Below, piece after piece: positions 33,461 through 45,123 of a DNA stretch of 64,000 nucleotides. Below the pieces are notes generated by a model. That model did no database searches. It was given only the letters and a program-made list of their open reading frames with translations, and was not told the DNA's origin. The stretch spans positions 1,116,001-1,180,000 of the forward strand of contig JAUKTV010000001.1 of NCBI GenBank assembly GCA_030549205.1. The letters are read 5' to 3'. Origin of the DNA: Apiosordaria backusii (taxonomy: Eukaryota; Ascomycota; Sordariomycetes; Sordariales; Lasiosphaeriaceae). How positions within the stretch are numbered: position 1 is the stretch's first letter; the number at the start of each line of letters is the position of its first letter. A program made the translations under genes and the position numbers.

Positions 33461-36400
33461 CTACTTCAAGCCAAACCCCTCACTCCCATTCACCGCCCCC
33501 CAAAGCATCGCCTCCAGCCTCTCCCTCGTCCCATACTTCCACAACCCCAACGCATTGAAACATGTCCTCGCAGTCGGATACCGCCCAATATCATCCCCCA
33601 AGCACGAAATCTTCACCACCAGCGAAGCCGCCCCCATAGCTGGTATCCTGTCGCTCCCCGTGATAAAACTAAGCAACTTCCTCTGATCCCTCGGACTCGC
33701 CCTCTCAAACGAGCTCCAAAACCACCTCACCACCGGCTCATCCTCCCCAGGGTCCGTCACCTCCTTCCCCCACCCTTCATACTGCGCCACCGCCCTCAAC
33801 GAGTCAATATCCAGCGCCTCATCCGACCCCCTCACTAGCAACTCAATCTCCTCCGGCCGGAACAGACTCAGCGCATTCCCCCCGCAAACCGTGAAAAAAC
33901 CCCGCTTGAACGGCTCAAACTGCCTCGTCACCGACCCGTCCAGCAAGTATCTCACATACAGCTCAACATACTCCCTCTTGTTCGTATTCGTCACAGGCCT
34001 GCTCTCTCCCCCAGGACAAAGCGGTACCCGTTCCACAACCCCATACTTTTCCACATCAACTACAAAGTCCAAGCAGAAAACCTCCTCGAGATCATCCTCG
34101 CTATACTCCAACAACTGCCTCAACCCACTCGCCAACCGTGGCCTAAATTCCGCCAAATCCTCCAGCGTGTACGTCATCGTCTGTCTCTGGTGATGAACCT
34201 GCCCAGCCAAAGGCGGAGGCGGCGCCGCCATTAATAACTTTCGAAACGCAAACGGCGGCAGCGCAACATCCAGTATCGTAGAGTTGTAAATCGCCAACCC
34301 TAGCACAACCCCCACCAAGAAAAACTGCTCCGACGGCTCTAGCGAGCTCGGGTTAAAGTAACAATACCCCGAATCCTCATCATAAAGAAACATCCCATGG
34401 TCCCTACTAAATACCTCCCTGACCAGCAGCAAAAACCACTCTTTCCTCAACCCGCCTGCATCAACCCCTTCCTCCCCCTTGAACACAATCTTCAACCCCT
34501 TTTTGATATCCTCCCCACCACCACCAATAACCTCACTCACGGCCTTCAGACTGTCCTCCACAAGGCACTCCCGCCGAATATTCAGCGTCAAAAACTGCCT
34601 CACCACCCGGTGACTGAGGATACTGTCAAAAAAAGCATCCCGCGCCCTACTCTCCATCTGTCTCCGTGCATCATGCTCCAAAATCTGAATCTTGGCTCCA
34701 ATGCTCAGCAAAAACGGATACTGGCAAAACGCAAACCTCCCCTGCTTCTTCTCCCACGCCTCAAAATCCCCCACCAAATCCGAGTCGTCCAGCAGCGTCG
34801 TATAAAAATCACTGGTGGGCACAATCTGGCCCCTCGCGTGAACCCCATCACTACTGTTATTCCCTCCAACACCCTCGAATAACACCCCTCCTTGTCCCCT
34901 TCTCGCATAGTCCATATTATTCCCCGCAAACAACAACCCCAACACCCTCGCCGCAGCCTTGATCTGCCAATCGTCCTGATAAACCACCCTTTTTGGCTTC
35001 TCCTTCTTCTTGCCCTTGTTGTTATTCCCATTACTAGAATTCCCCTGCCCTCCACCCAAAGCAGCATGCAAACTCGCCGGGCTCCTCCCAGCCCCCATAC
35101 TAGGAATCAACCCATCCGTGATATCCACCTTGGCCTCATACTTCTTCTCATTCTGCCTAATCAGTCGATACGCCAAAAAGCTCGACACCAAGTCCTTCGT
35201 CTGCACAAACATTTTGCGAGGGTACCTCGCAAACCATCCCACGAGGTGATTCTGACAATCCGGGCTGGTATTCGACGCAAGCCCAACGATCCGCTTGATA
35301 ATCCCCGAATGTCTACCAGAGGTGGGACTAGAACCTCGCAGCGGGACGTTGCTCTGCGTCGAGCCTGCGCTGGCGGGGTGCTCGAATTCTCCAGAGTAAG
35401 GCTTGTAGTCTCCGTGCAATAGAGGGTTGGCAGCAATGATCATGAGGAACCGTAAATCGTCGGGGCTAACAAGAGGCCTACCCGGTCTCTTCAGCATCGT
35501 CTCGCAGGCCTTCAAAAGTGTCCGTTGGGCATGCTCTTGCCCAATAAGAATCTCCGCCTCGAGTTCCAGGAGCGTGGCATGCGATGCAGCAAGATCTGGG
35601 TCCTCGTCCACCAAGCTGGAATACACATCTGGCCATAAGCGTGCAGCTTCCGTGACGGCCAAGTACCACTCTTCTAAATCCGCCCATTCTATGCGAGGGC
35701 TCCGTGAGCTGACCGTGGACTGGCCATTTTGACTTTTGTTAGAGGCCGACCTCCCAGGGACCACATCTTCTTGCCCACCAGTCCACCAAGCACCATTCTC
35801 GGCAAAATTGCCTAACAGTAACAGCTTCGGGTCCAAGTCAACAATTGGTTGGTTGGTAGTCGCTGACTGTGATTCTCTGCGATGTTCAAGATGGTCGACC
35901 GAGTGTTTCCGTACATCTTCTACTGTAGGTCGATGTCGGTGGCCCCGGTATGAGGTAAATGACGAGTTTAGACAGTGAAAAGACGTGAAGCAGAAAACAA
36001 CGTAATCTTCGAGTGGGCGGAATATCCTCTTGGCTTCCCCACCCGGACTTGTAGGCTGAGGTGCATGGTGATGAGATGATCGTTGCGGAAAGACTTCTTG
36101 AAGCGCAGGTCGCTTCTCTGGGTACGATGCAGATAGTGCCTTGGGAACAGTATTGGACCAACTAGGCTGTCGACGGTGCTGGCTTGGATCCCGAGACCGG
36201 CTCGGTATTGGCCGTGACCTACGACTGGGGCTCCCAGAGCTAGGTGGCCGCACCGTAAGATAGGGGTCAGAAAAGCTGCCTGAGTTGAAGTTTCCCTCTG
36301 TTGAGTTGTTGAAGAATGGGTTTGTGGATGGCTCGGGAGGCAGGCTAAGAGCCTCGGGGAGGGGTTTTCTCAAAGCAGATGCCAAGAACGAGTAAAGACA

Positions 36401-37190
36401 CTGAGAGATCAACGACTGTGTGTGTTCAAGTGAAATGGTGCCGTCTGATTCAAGTCAGCAACAAATGACAAGTCAAACAAACATATGGGCCAGTCTCCTT
36501 ACCAGAGGACCATGGTATCCGCCTTTCGGGTGACGCGCCCGCTCCCCGGGAATGCTCCCGCTTATTCTCCTGGTTTCGATCATGGCCACGATCACGATCA
36601 CGGTCCCTTGGCAGTGGCTGCAAGTCATTGATAGTGAGGCAGATGGTACACTTGAATACATGTAGGTCCCTCGGCCATCGCACAAGCGACCCGCACGTCA
36701 TGCAATTGCCCGTCGAGTAATCCCTGCTGCCGCCCGAAGAGCCGTTACGGTGGCCACGGCTCGGTGGAGGCCTTCCTCGAAACTTCGGCAGAGGTCCGGC
36801 GTCGGCACCGGACTCGGATTCGGACTCGTTATCGGGGCGGGTCATGGGCCCGGATTTCTTCTTCTTGCTTGAAAACAGAGACGGAAATGGGTGGCTCATG
36901 GAGCGTGTATGGCGAGGTCTTTGTGCGTTGCGCGAAGGGTGTAAGTCTTCGTCGGACGAGCTGGACTCAATCTGACACTGCTGCAAGTTCTCCCAGGCTT
37001 CTAGCTCAGGTACTTGAGTAGCGTTTCGATATCGGCTGCTTCCGCGGTTACTGCTACCATGACCGCTCGCAGATCCGGCGTGATGATGTTGACGAGCATT
37101 TGCTGGTGATCGAGCTTGATTCGAAGCCGTGGCGGGGTCGCGTGGACGCAGAAAGGCGGAAGAGCCCACTTCGCTGGGCCAGGGAGCCAT
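33461..37190 (-). CDS. HUL4: HECT-type E3 ubiquitin ligase, Hul4-like
   Basis: Transfers ubiquitin through a cysteine thioester. Two exons (37190-36503, 36444-33461; intron 58 nt) give 1223 residues. The N-terminus is Ser/Arg-rich and disordered, with a zinc ribbon near 178-200 (CMTCGS and CTIC). A conserved helical region follows after the intron. The HECT domain fills about the last 380 residues: FKGEEGVDAGGLRKEW, the YFNPSS segment, GVVLGLAIYN and the active-site TARTCFNAL with Cys1191. The C-terminal tail is 33 residues from that cysteine. Yeast Hul4 has 892 residues. The Hul4 assignment rests on overall layout and size and is less sure than the HECT family. Coding in the 3' half is markedly G-rich on the coding strand. 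Confidence 0.9.
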
Positions 37191-39352
37191 GATGATGGCG
37201 AGATCTCCTGCTGGTCAGCTCCAAGGCTGGGCAGAAGCAACCAAAGCAAATAGGTCACGGTATCAGCAAGATAGCAAGTTGCGCCTTCACGTCTTATTGC
37301 TTGTTGGAAGTCCCAGAAAACCCCACGCTCTTTCCTTTGGGAGCAATACAAAGTGGGTTAGGAAACCGTCACTGGCACGGTGAGTGGCGTGACTGCAGTT
37401 ATTAAAACCGAGGATGGATGGGAGATGGAAACCACGATGGTTGTTGCTTGCCTGCTTTCCTCCGGTGAAGACGGATGAGCAGGTCGAAAAAGTCCGAGAC
37501 TGCCGGGCCAAGGTTGCTCTGCGTTCCAGAGCACAACAATCAACAGTAGGAGAATCGAGGTCGGCCGTCGGCAAGGTGGAACACTGAACACTGGGGACCT
37601 CCCAGACGTCAATGGATCATTACGTTGCGTAGGAGCGCGTGTCGTTGGGTGTCAGCAATGACGATAGTGGAGGTAGAAGAAAGCCGCCCAGGACGGGAAC
37701 CGGCGCCATTCGAATTTGCGTGATGGCTTGGAGAGGTAAGAGCCAACAAAAGTGTTGCGACAAAACGAGCGAGGGCTGAAGGAGGAGAGGGAGGAGAGGT
37801 CTCGGCCAGCTGTGGCATTCAAATCACAGTCCAGCTTGAACTGTGCTGAAACGACCCAAGGCCCGTACTTTGTATTACCAGTCCAACAGAAGCGACCGTA
37901 TCCACCAATATTCAGGACCAGTATCCAGAAAAAGTAGCTTCAAGAAGCTCTGGGGATCTGCAACAGGCTCACACCCAAGGCCGTTGGCATTGATGAATAC
38001 GAGTTAACCCCTGATTCTGCGCGGGGTGCCAAACAAGAGCAAACAGGAAGATTTAAGGTACGCCGACCGTTTGGTGCCCGCGCTCGAACCATGGTTCACC
38101 TGCCGAGCCAGCACCAGCCACGATGCCACAGCCACATAGCCACACAGATTTCCTGAACCCAATTCTCGGCCCATTTGACTCCCGAGTATTAGGATACCGA
38201 TGCCGAACTAACTGAACTCGGACCGTCCCATGTTGCAATTGCATTGGAAAGAGCGAGTTGACACTCTCAACAGCGAAAAGGACATCCACCGTTTCACTCA
38301 TAAAAACTTTCTACACCTAGAGGACTTATCAGAGAACCCATCATCTAAGTTACTCTGCCAAAAGGATGAAGCCCGGGTCCCAAGGCTCTCCGCCTACACA
38401 CGCTTCTACCGTTACTATGAAAGCTTTCATCAAATTCCACGATCAATTACCAGAGATCTGAAAACATCGTCTCGCCATTTGGTCGGGTGTCGGTTTGACA
38501 TATCTGACTCAACACGCTGTGGTTCGTCATTCCCCGGCTACTTCTGGCCCTGTCTTGGACAATGGAAGACGATCTGCCCGCGCCGGTTATCTCTGGCCTT
38601 TTCCATACCTATTTCCATTAAAGCTCCCATGTGCTTATCGGTGACGTCCTGGTGGCTTTTGACACAATACGAGAAAATGACCAAAAGAGCAGGCCAGAAT
38701 AGGGAGTTCGTCCCGAGATGTATCATATGGTGGTGCATGAGGCTAGAGGTTCTGGCTGCCGCAACCATTACTTGCGTTGGGGTGAGGCTCAACTGATTTG
38801 TCAATGGGGCACGGACTTGGTGGAGTTGATTACGGTATTGCGTAAATACGAAAAAGTCTTTGAAATTCGATAGTGCCTCTTGGCACAAGAACATGAGATT
38901 TCCGACATCCTCAACTGCTTAACTAGAAAGGCAGTGGCTGTGATTCAAGGATATGATGCGCTGTCTATACCAGACTCTAGTATGAGCGATCCTTGTGTAG
39001 AGTCACTTGAAATAATGACTTTTGTGGGCAAGTTATACGGAAATGGCATGTCAAAGTCAGGCCTTGAATTGAAAACGAGATTGAAATTCTGGTATTGCAG
39101 GTTACAATACGCATTTTATATACCTGGAAAGTCAACAAACGCCTCGCCGCCCATTGGCCCATTTTCAGAGATATCACGGCCGTCCACCGCTCTTGCACAC
39201 TTGCAAGGATACATCGAGTTCCTGAATAAAGGGCCTGATAATCATGGGCAAGCTACGCACACCGGAAAGGCAGTCCGCCAGCCCCGGTCCTGGTCAGAGC
39301 TCCCGCCAAGGGCTTGTTCGTTGAGCCCCTCCGCCGAGATGACCACCACTTG
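37191..39352. other. Intergenic / accessory-island edge
   Basis: The first 700 bp is the HECT upstream region. Beyond about 37900 the sequence loses recognisable genes. An ATG-initiated 188-codon ORF at 38230-38796 (+) and an ORF without ATG at 38880-39389 (+) have no family resemblance I can name. They may be decayed coding sequence. Confidence 0.4.
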
Positions 39353-39397
39353 TCGGTCTACACCTCAGCTTGCTGCCGCAGGTTGCTGATACTTCAT
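39353..39397 (+). repeat. 45-bp direct repeat, copy 1
   Basis: It matches 45796-45840 at 44 of 45 bases (single A/G difference near its 3' end). Similarity stops sharply on both sides. The shared segment includes a pyrimidine-rich tract ending in GCAG, which in copy 2 works as a plausible splice acceptor. Here it is followed by open frame for about 45 codons. Confidence 0.9.
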
Positions 39398-39648
39398 TCA
39401 ATGCTTCACATATTTCGAGCAATGTTGATAGTGTAAAACTGCTGTGCCAACGTCCATTTTATCAGTACCGATCGCGATACCTCTCAAGCGGATTTGCCAC
39501 TTTGCTTCCCTTGTGTTGACGATAGTCGATTGGTGTCGCATGGCTTATAAAAGCGCTGGTCCGACCTCGTCCGTTATCAGCGGAAACTACGCGCTGTCGT
39601 CGGCGCCTCAATATAACATCTGTATTGGGAAGATTACCATCAATAATA

Positions 39649-40452
39649 ATGGCTCACAAGGTAACGCCATCCCCGCCCAGAGAAATCAGCATACCTGGCG
39701 CACTTATTGTCTGGAAGAAACTGATCAAGAGCACTTACATGGAGGCTGTAGGCATGTCATCTCAGGAACTCCTGGGCCCCAAGCCAGGGCCTGTTAACTT
39801 AACAACAACCAGCTCGTTACCGAGAGCCTCCCCGTCCATCTGCAGCCAAGCTCGATCGAACCAGCCAGGGAAAAGTCGCAACGCTGTTATTATGAAACCA
39901 GATCTCTGTTCGTGGATCTTAGCCGCGTCCCCGTCCTCGAGAATTTCGGACATTATATTCCCTCTTCTGCTCCCGACAAAACAGGCAGTACGTTTTATGA
40001 GCGATGTGCACACACGGCTTCTGGGCCCAGGAGGAATTGAATCCCAGTCGAGTCGCATTGTTCGCCGGTCCTGCGAGCATGATAAGCGAGTTAAACCCCC
40101 TGGGGAATTGATGCGGGAGCTAATATCTGACATACTACCGCGGGTTAAGGTCCCAGGTTCGGGGAAGGGTGTTTCGGAGTTGTGGGTAGAATTCTGGGAG
40201 CGTGTGCTCAAAAGTGGTATCAAGCAGCTGGTCATACTTTTGGAGGAGACCGACCGATTTTTCGAGGCATGTTACCGTGAGGGGCCCGAAGGACAGCAAC
40301 GCTTTAGAGATTTTACCGCTGGCCTCCGCCCGCCGTCTTCGGTGTTGGGAGCTGGGATTTTTGTCAAGGTCGTGGTGGCTTGTAGTAGTAAAGAAGTGGC
40401 AGCATTGTTCGAGAAGAAGTGGGAACGTTGCAGCGAGTCGTTCGATGATTGA
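39649..40452 (+). CDS. Hypothetical ORF or gene remnant
   Basis: ATG-initiated open frame of 267 codons without a recognised domain. It contains a segment with alternating hydrophobics and an acidic end (QLVILLEETDRFF, about residues 195-207), followed 45 residues later by another hydrophobic strand (IFVKVVVACSS). This spacing is compatible with a decayed P-loop NTPase core, but no Walker A is visible. The opposite strand is also open (39762-40235), so coding direction is uncertain. It lies next to the AAA gene, tail-to-tail. It may be noise or a remnant. Confidence 0.25.
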   Translation: MAHKVTPSPPREISIPGALIVWKKLIKSTYMEAVGMSSQELLGPKPGPVNLTTTSSLPRASPSICSQARSNQPGKSRNAVIMKPDLCSWILAASPSSRISDIIFPLLLPTKQAVRFMSDVHTRLLGPGGIESQSSRIVRRSCEHDKRVKPPGELMRELISDILPRVKVPGSGKGVSELWVEFWERVLKSGIKQLVILLEETDRFFEACYREGPEGQQRFRDFTAGLRPPSSVLGAGIFVKVVVACSSKEVAALFEKKWERCSESFDD

Positions 40453-40709
40453 CCGCGGTGCCTGAGCAGTACCTTGGAAACCTTACCAAGTAACGGTCCG
40501 CATGGTAAGGTGCATCGAGTCGATGTGGAGTTGATAGATGCCATGTATAATGCCTGGGTAGGTAAATAGACAAAACAATTACCTACATACAGCGTTCTAA
40601 GCGAGGAATTGTTGGGAGGGGAGGGGAGGGAATATGTAAGGGAGAGAGGTTGATCAGCTATTCTGAAGCTATGTCAAAGAAAGTCCGTCAGGCATTGTGA
40701 AAGGCCTAC

Positions 40710-43202
40710 CTATTTGCTGTCCCCTTCATCACTCATCGATGTCATGTCCTCTGCACGATAGTAGTCACAGGTTTTGCGAACGTAGGCTTTGAACTCGTTC
40801 CCGAAACGCAGCACCTTTTCGATATGATTTCCCTTAAGGCTGATGCGTTGATCACCAGGTTGTTCTCTTGTAGCAAGCGCCAATGCTGCTCGGAAGCAGG
40901 ACTTGATCTCTCGGCCGTTCATTGACCTGAAAGAAACTTTCAGGATAGGCTGCAGCCGACGTTTGACGAAAGAGTTGAGATCTTCGCGATCACTTTCATA
41001 CAGCTTCTCAACGCTCTCAATAGCATGAAGCCAGGTGCCATTCTGGGTTGCAGCGTCCAACTCGGAGAGGTGCAGCGTCAGATGCATGCGGGATATTATA
41101 TGAGGATCATGTTCGGTGGAATAACTTGCAGAGAAAAACACCAGGGCTTCAGAAGAATCAAGAGTGTCCAACAATGTGGACACTAGGGTGTCTTGCTGAG
41201 CGTCCTGTCCGAGTCGGGCTTGTATGAGATTATCGGCGTGCTTGAGGAGGAGAAGAGCTCCCCAGTTGGCGGCGCGTGAAAGAATGGTTTGCAATTCGAG
41301 CTTCATGGAACGCGCATCTCTGGTAATGCTGCTACAAGAAACTTCGTATAGAGGCACCTTGTGCCTTTTGGCGAGAAGTTCTGTTCGGGCAGTATGGTAA
41401 TGATCAGCAAGACCCCGTCCTAAATGATTTGTGTTTCAGTGAGTGAGTCTGCTTACCTGCGGTAAATGTTTTTCCCGTCCCACTTCCGCCATGAAGGAGC
41501 ACATTGAGACCCCGCCGTCGACCAAAGATAGGATTCCCAAATTCTCGTTCTTGGAGATAACTTGCAACCATCAAGTCCAGTTGGGTTTTCCGGTCCTCGT
41601 CGGCCATTTTCAGCTGATACCAGTCTACTTTTTGGTCCTTCACGTCGGTGAGATGGCTGACATGGACTTGCTCCCATGTGTTGTGCCTCAGAGAAAAGGC
41701 CCAAACCTGAGACGGGCAGTAAAGCAATATGTCCTCTTCCGGCTTGTCCTTGCCCAGCTCGTCCTCATTCAACTTATTCTTGTCCAACATGGCCTCGTAG
41801 GCTTCACCCACCCCGTAGCTTCCGAACTGAAAGCAAAGCTCTTGGTCGTGGCAATAAGTTCGCCGGGGAAAGGGACCTAGACCCAAAGCTTTGCCAAGGC
41901 AAGCCTGGCAATACGAGGTCTTGGACAAAGGTGTTGAGCTACCATCGCGCTTCGTACTGGTTGTTGCATAATCGACCATGACTTGAATTGGGGCCTTGTA
42001 AGGTCAGAAGTTAGTCAAGGTAATAAAACTTGCGTCCTTGTGCAAGGACTAAGGATAGAAAAGTTGGGGGACATACGGATTTCAGGGTGTTTCTCCATGC
42101 ATCGCCATGATACTCTTGAAGGAACGGCTTGCTGCTATACTTCCAGTACTTTTTGCCCCGGAGAATGAGGCTATTGCGCAATTCCTCCATCTTGAGATGT
42201 TTGCAAACATACCACTCTGGCAAAAGATCGAGATTCCAGATCTGTTTCTCATACTGATAAGGAGATACTGTCAGCATTTCAAGATGAGGGACCAATGACT
42301 GCCCCGATTTGTCGAAACCAAGATAATAGGCGTAAATCCGAAGGGGACTGCGATTCGGCTTGATCCCAGTCTCAATTCTACCGACTTTGTATGCTCTCCA
42401 CCCAGAGTCTCTCCGGAAGACGGTCTGGCCCACGGGATAAAGGAGACATAAGTCTTCGAAGGCAATCCGCTGGCACTCTTCACGCTCCACCTCGAGAGTC
42501 TTTCGCCAGGTACTGTTGTGCTCTGTTATAATAAAGTCCAACAAAAGCCTAGCGTGTTTCCCCTCCATGTCGTCCCCTGTGTGTGACCGCGTGAGGTTGT
42601 CAATCCGTTTGCGGTTCTGGAAGAGGGCGTGATACGGCTCATGAATGGCCATGCCTGCTGACAACACAGCGCCCTCAAAGTCAACGCCTCGTTGAGAATC
42701 CAATCCGACGATATCTAGGGCTTGAATGAGAGATTGATCGAGAATTTTCAAGAACTGCCTGTTATCTACAGTCCCTGTTTTGAAGACGAGCACGCCTGTC
42801 TCTGGATGTCTGCCGATCGTGGCCTCTGGTCCGAAATATGATGATGACTGTGCATCTGAAAGACGCCGTTGCTCCGAACACTAATGAATGAATGCAAAGA
42901 GTTAGTTCCAGAGGGGATATATATTTTGGTCGTCTAAGTCTCACCCAGGCTCTTCCATCAGAGCAGCATTCCTGATCTGGGCTGGGAGATGCTCGCTCGC
43001 CTCTGTTTGCCCCAGATGCACTTTGCGCTCCTTCATAGCTTGAAGCATCTTCTTGACTTGATTCCTCCCAAGTGGTCGCTGGGACATCGAGTAGGTTGGG
43101 TGTCCTCCTTTGTTGGCCGTTCCAGCTGTCCCCCAATGAACCACCACGATTAATTCCCAACGCCAGCATTGTGATTTTGATGATGCTTGTATCATGTTGC
43201 AT
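40710..43202 (-). CDS. AAA-family ATPase with degenerate Walker B (DUF7025-type architecture)
   Basis: Fungal-specific AAA protein. Four exons (43202-42945, 42880-42077, 41994-41457, 41380-40710) give 756 residues. The N-terminal 85 residues are disordered. Residues about 90-440 resemble the accessory region (called DUF7025 in fungal AAA proteins) that precedes the ATPase core, with FEDLCLLYPVGQ and WRAYKVGRIE. Walker A is intact (GGSGTGKT, 523-530). At the Walker B position the chain reads ALLLLKHAD (575-583), where relatives have LLLLDEAD: the catalytic Asp-Glu pair is Lys580-His581. Sensor 1 is also altered (FFSASY for FLTTNR). The downstream SRMHLTL arginine and MNGREIKSC sensor 2 are kept. 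It may bind but not hydrolyse ATP. It lies within the accessory island, divergent from the HeLo-like gene. Confidence 0.82.
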
Positions 43203-44398
43203 TTGATGGGTAAGGCACCTCAAGCTCTTATCACGAGAGTGGCATCTTCATGACAAGCCACTCATACTCAAGCACCTATAGCCTGGTGGTCATTGGGGCC
43301 ATCGGGGAAGGTTGCTGCCCAAATGAGCCAGAAGTTCACAGCCTTGCGTTGCCTTCTTGTTGAAATAGAGTGTTCCATTGAGTATTGGTTCGAAACCACG
43401 ACCGGAGTGAAGCAGTGCAACCTGTAAGCAGCCCCGATACTTGAACCATGCATAATAGTGCATCAAGCTCCACTCACATAGGTAGGTAGCTTTGAGGGCC
43501 CAAGTCAGGCATTTTGGATATCGTCGCGAAAGCCGTGCTGCTGCTGCCCAACTGGTGAAGGGACATAGCTCAGTCATGTGAAGATTATTGTCATTCAGTT
43601 TTACAGCTCCAGACATCCCAACGTGATGTCGTTGGGGACGTTGGGGATGGCAGAGACCTGCCCCAAGAATTATCACAGAATAGCGGTCAGGTGGATTCAT
43701 CATCAATAGTCGATACGTAGGCAGGCCACCAGAGCCGACCACAACAGATGCATGCACCCTATGACCATTGGGTGGTTTGGACACCGCTTTGGCTTCCTCA
43801 GGGATGGCTGGTACCTGCCCCACCAGAACAGGAGCATTGCGATCCCGTTCACAACAGTATCTTCATTAGATCAGGGTCCAATCGCTCTCGATGAACGCAC
43901 CCGTAGACTGATGGACGAAAATTTCGTGATGATAAAGCCCCTGTCGGAATCGAATGAGCATCACCAGAAGTACCAAAGACTGACCCCACTTCAAAATACT
44001 ACCTACCTTTCTTGAAAATGATTCCACAACATGGGCTTATGGATGTCGCCCCCCCAGTTATTCCAGGTTGAGAAACGAATTACCATGTCAATACAAGTGA
44101 TTGGGTCACCCGAGGCAATAAAAACATGCTCCGATTCTCGGTGATACACCTACGCCTACCACCAGCCGCCCAGAATGCCTTACTTACGCGCCGCACATTC
44201 CATTGGACTACCGAAATATGTCAGCCACCACTCAGTCAAAATGAACTTCAAGGTTGAATGACACGGGGAGCTTGAAGTTTAGGTACCTTGCTTGGACTCT
44301 ATCTTCCCAGTTTCTTAAAGTGAGCTGTTCTTCAGAGACCGACATCCCATGTGCGGACTGTTCTCAACCAAACTGCCTGAAGTCTGAGAGCGAACCTC
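43203..44398. other. Divergent intergenic region, AAA gene / HeLo-like gene
   Basis: 1.2 kb between divergent genes. The open frame at 43290-43823 (-) shows no conserved motif and runs antisense to nothing recognisable. A B-box-like GGTTCGAAACC at 43388-43398 has no tRNA context. It presumably contains both promoters. Confidence 0.5.
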
Positions 44399-45123
44399 AT
44401 GGTAAAGCACATGACACCGTCCCTTTACAAACACGCTGCTAATGACTTGGAATACACATTCTACAGGATGGAATCGCCTCCGCCGCCGCACTCTTTCAGT
44501 TGATTGAACAGACCATATCTCTTTTACAACAGTTCTATAAAGTTCGCGAAGCGATTCGTGCAGCACCGAAGACGATTGAAGACATCAAAGACCAACTAGA
44601 CAGTCTCCTCAGGACCTTGGAATCGATTGAACGAGAGCCCACTTTGGATAAGCCTATCATAAGACACCAACTCATCCGCATCTATGGCATTACAGAGGAA
44701 CTCAACACAGTCGCTAGCTCGATGCAAGCTCGGCAGAATAAGAAGAAGGTTTGCCAGGGTTTATATGCTATCATTAAAAAACCTAGAGACGATGGAAGGC
44801 TTCTTGATATTCTGGCACGTCTTGGGGACGCCAAGGCTGAGCTGTCACTTCAGATTGAAGTCACTCATGTGGGAGTGACGAGGAGTGTGGCGATGGGCAT
44901 CCAGAGGATTGAAAAGGTACAAACAACTTCTTACCAGGAGAAGCCTCGTCGCGAATTCCGGGTGGAGGGCAACACGGCGACCCAGAATGCGAGCCAACTG
45001 AACGGCATCATGGGATTCGAGAGAGCAGATGTGTCGACATTGGCGAGCATCAGGGAGAACCACTCAACTGGCGACAGCAAACAGCAGAACGTTATTCTTG
45101 GCGAGCCTACTACGTTTTCATAA
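44399..45123 (+). CDS. HeLo-like / STAND N-terminal-domain protein with C-terminal amyloid-like pseudo-repeats
   Basis: Not a named gene. Model: an ATG codon alone at 44399-44401, intron 44402-44466 (GTAAAG...CTACAG), then 44467-45123; 219 residues. The N-terminus (MDGIASAAALFQLIEQT) and the following helices, including the AKAELSLQIEVTHVGVTR segment at about 123-140, are typical of the helical N-terminal domains of fungal NACHT/STAND proteins and HeLo-like cell-death effectors. Instead of a nucleotide-binding domain, the chain ends with two 20-residue pseudo-repeats (165-184 and 194-213) rich in Asn, Gln, Ser and Gly. This is the layout of stand-alone HET-S/HELLP-type proteins, in which an amyloid fold of the tail triggers a membrane-active N-terminus. 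Domain and repeat are seen; function is inferred. The single-codon first exon is the weakest part of the model. Confidence 0.7.
44956..45015 (+). repeat. Amyloid-like pseudo-repeat R1 (HeLo-like protein)
   Basis: Encodes residues 165-184. Aligned without gaps to R2 it shares N, T, Q, N, I and G at fixed positions, plus conservative V/I, A/S, N/D and M/L pairs. Start-to-start spacing to R2 is 29 residues. Confidence 0.65.
45043..45102 (+). repeat. Amyloid-like pseudo-repeat R2 (HeLo-like protein)
   Basis: Encodes residues 194-213, ending six residues before the C-terminus. It fits the pattern A-S-I-x-E-N-x-S-x-G-x-x-x-Q-x-N-x-I-x-G, which R3 in the neighbouring gene also fits. Confidence 0.7.

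Noticed and set aside
38230..38796. 188-codon ATG ORF in the island
   Set aside because: No family resemblance, unusual residue mix, and the opposite strand is equally open; left as part of an unresolved stretch.
43388..43398. B-box-like GGTTCGAAACC
   Set aside because: No A-box at the right distance and no T-stem or acceptor pairing.
44500..44502. TTG as start of the HeLo-like protein
   Set aside because: The conserved helix continues upstream in frame to a splice acceptor at 44466, so translation most likely begins at the spliced ATG.
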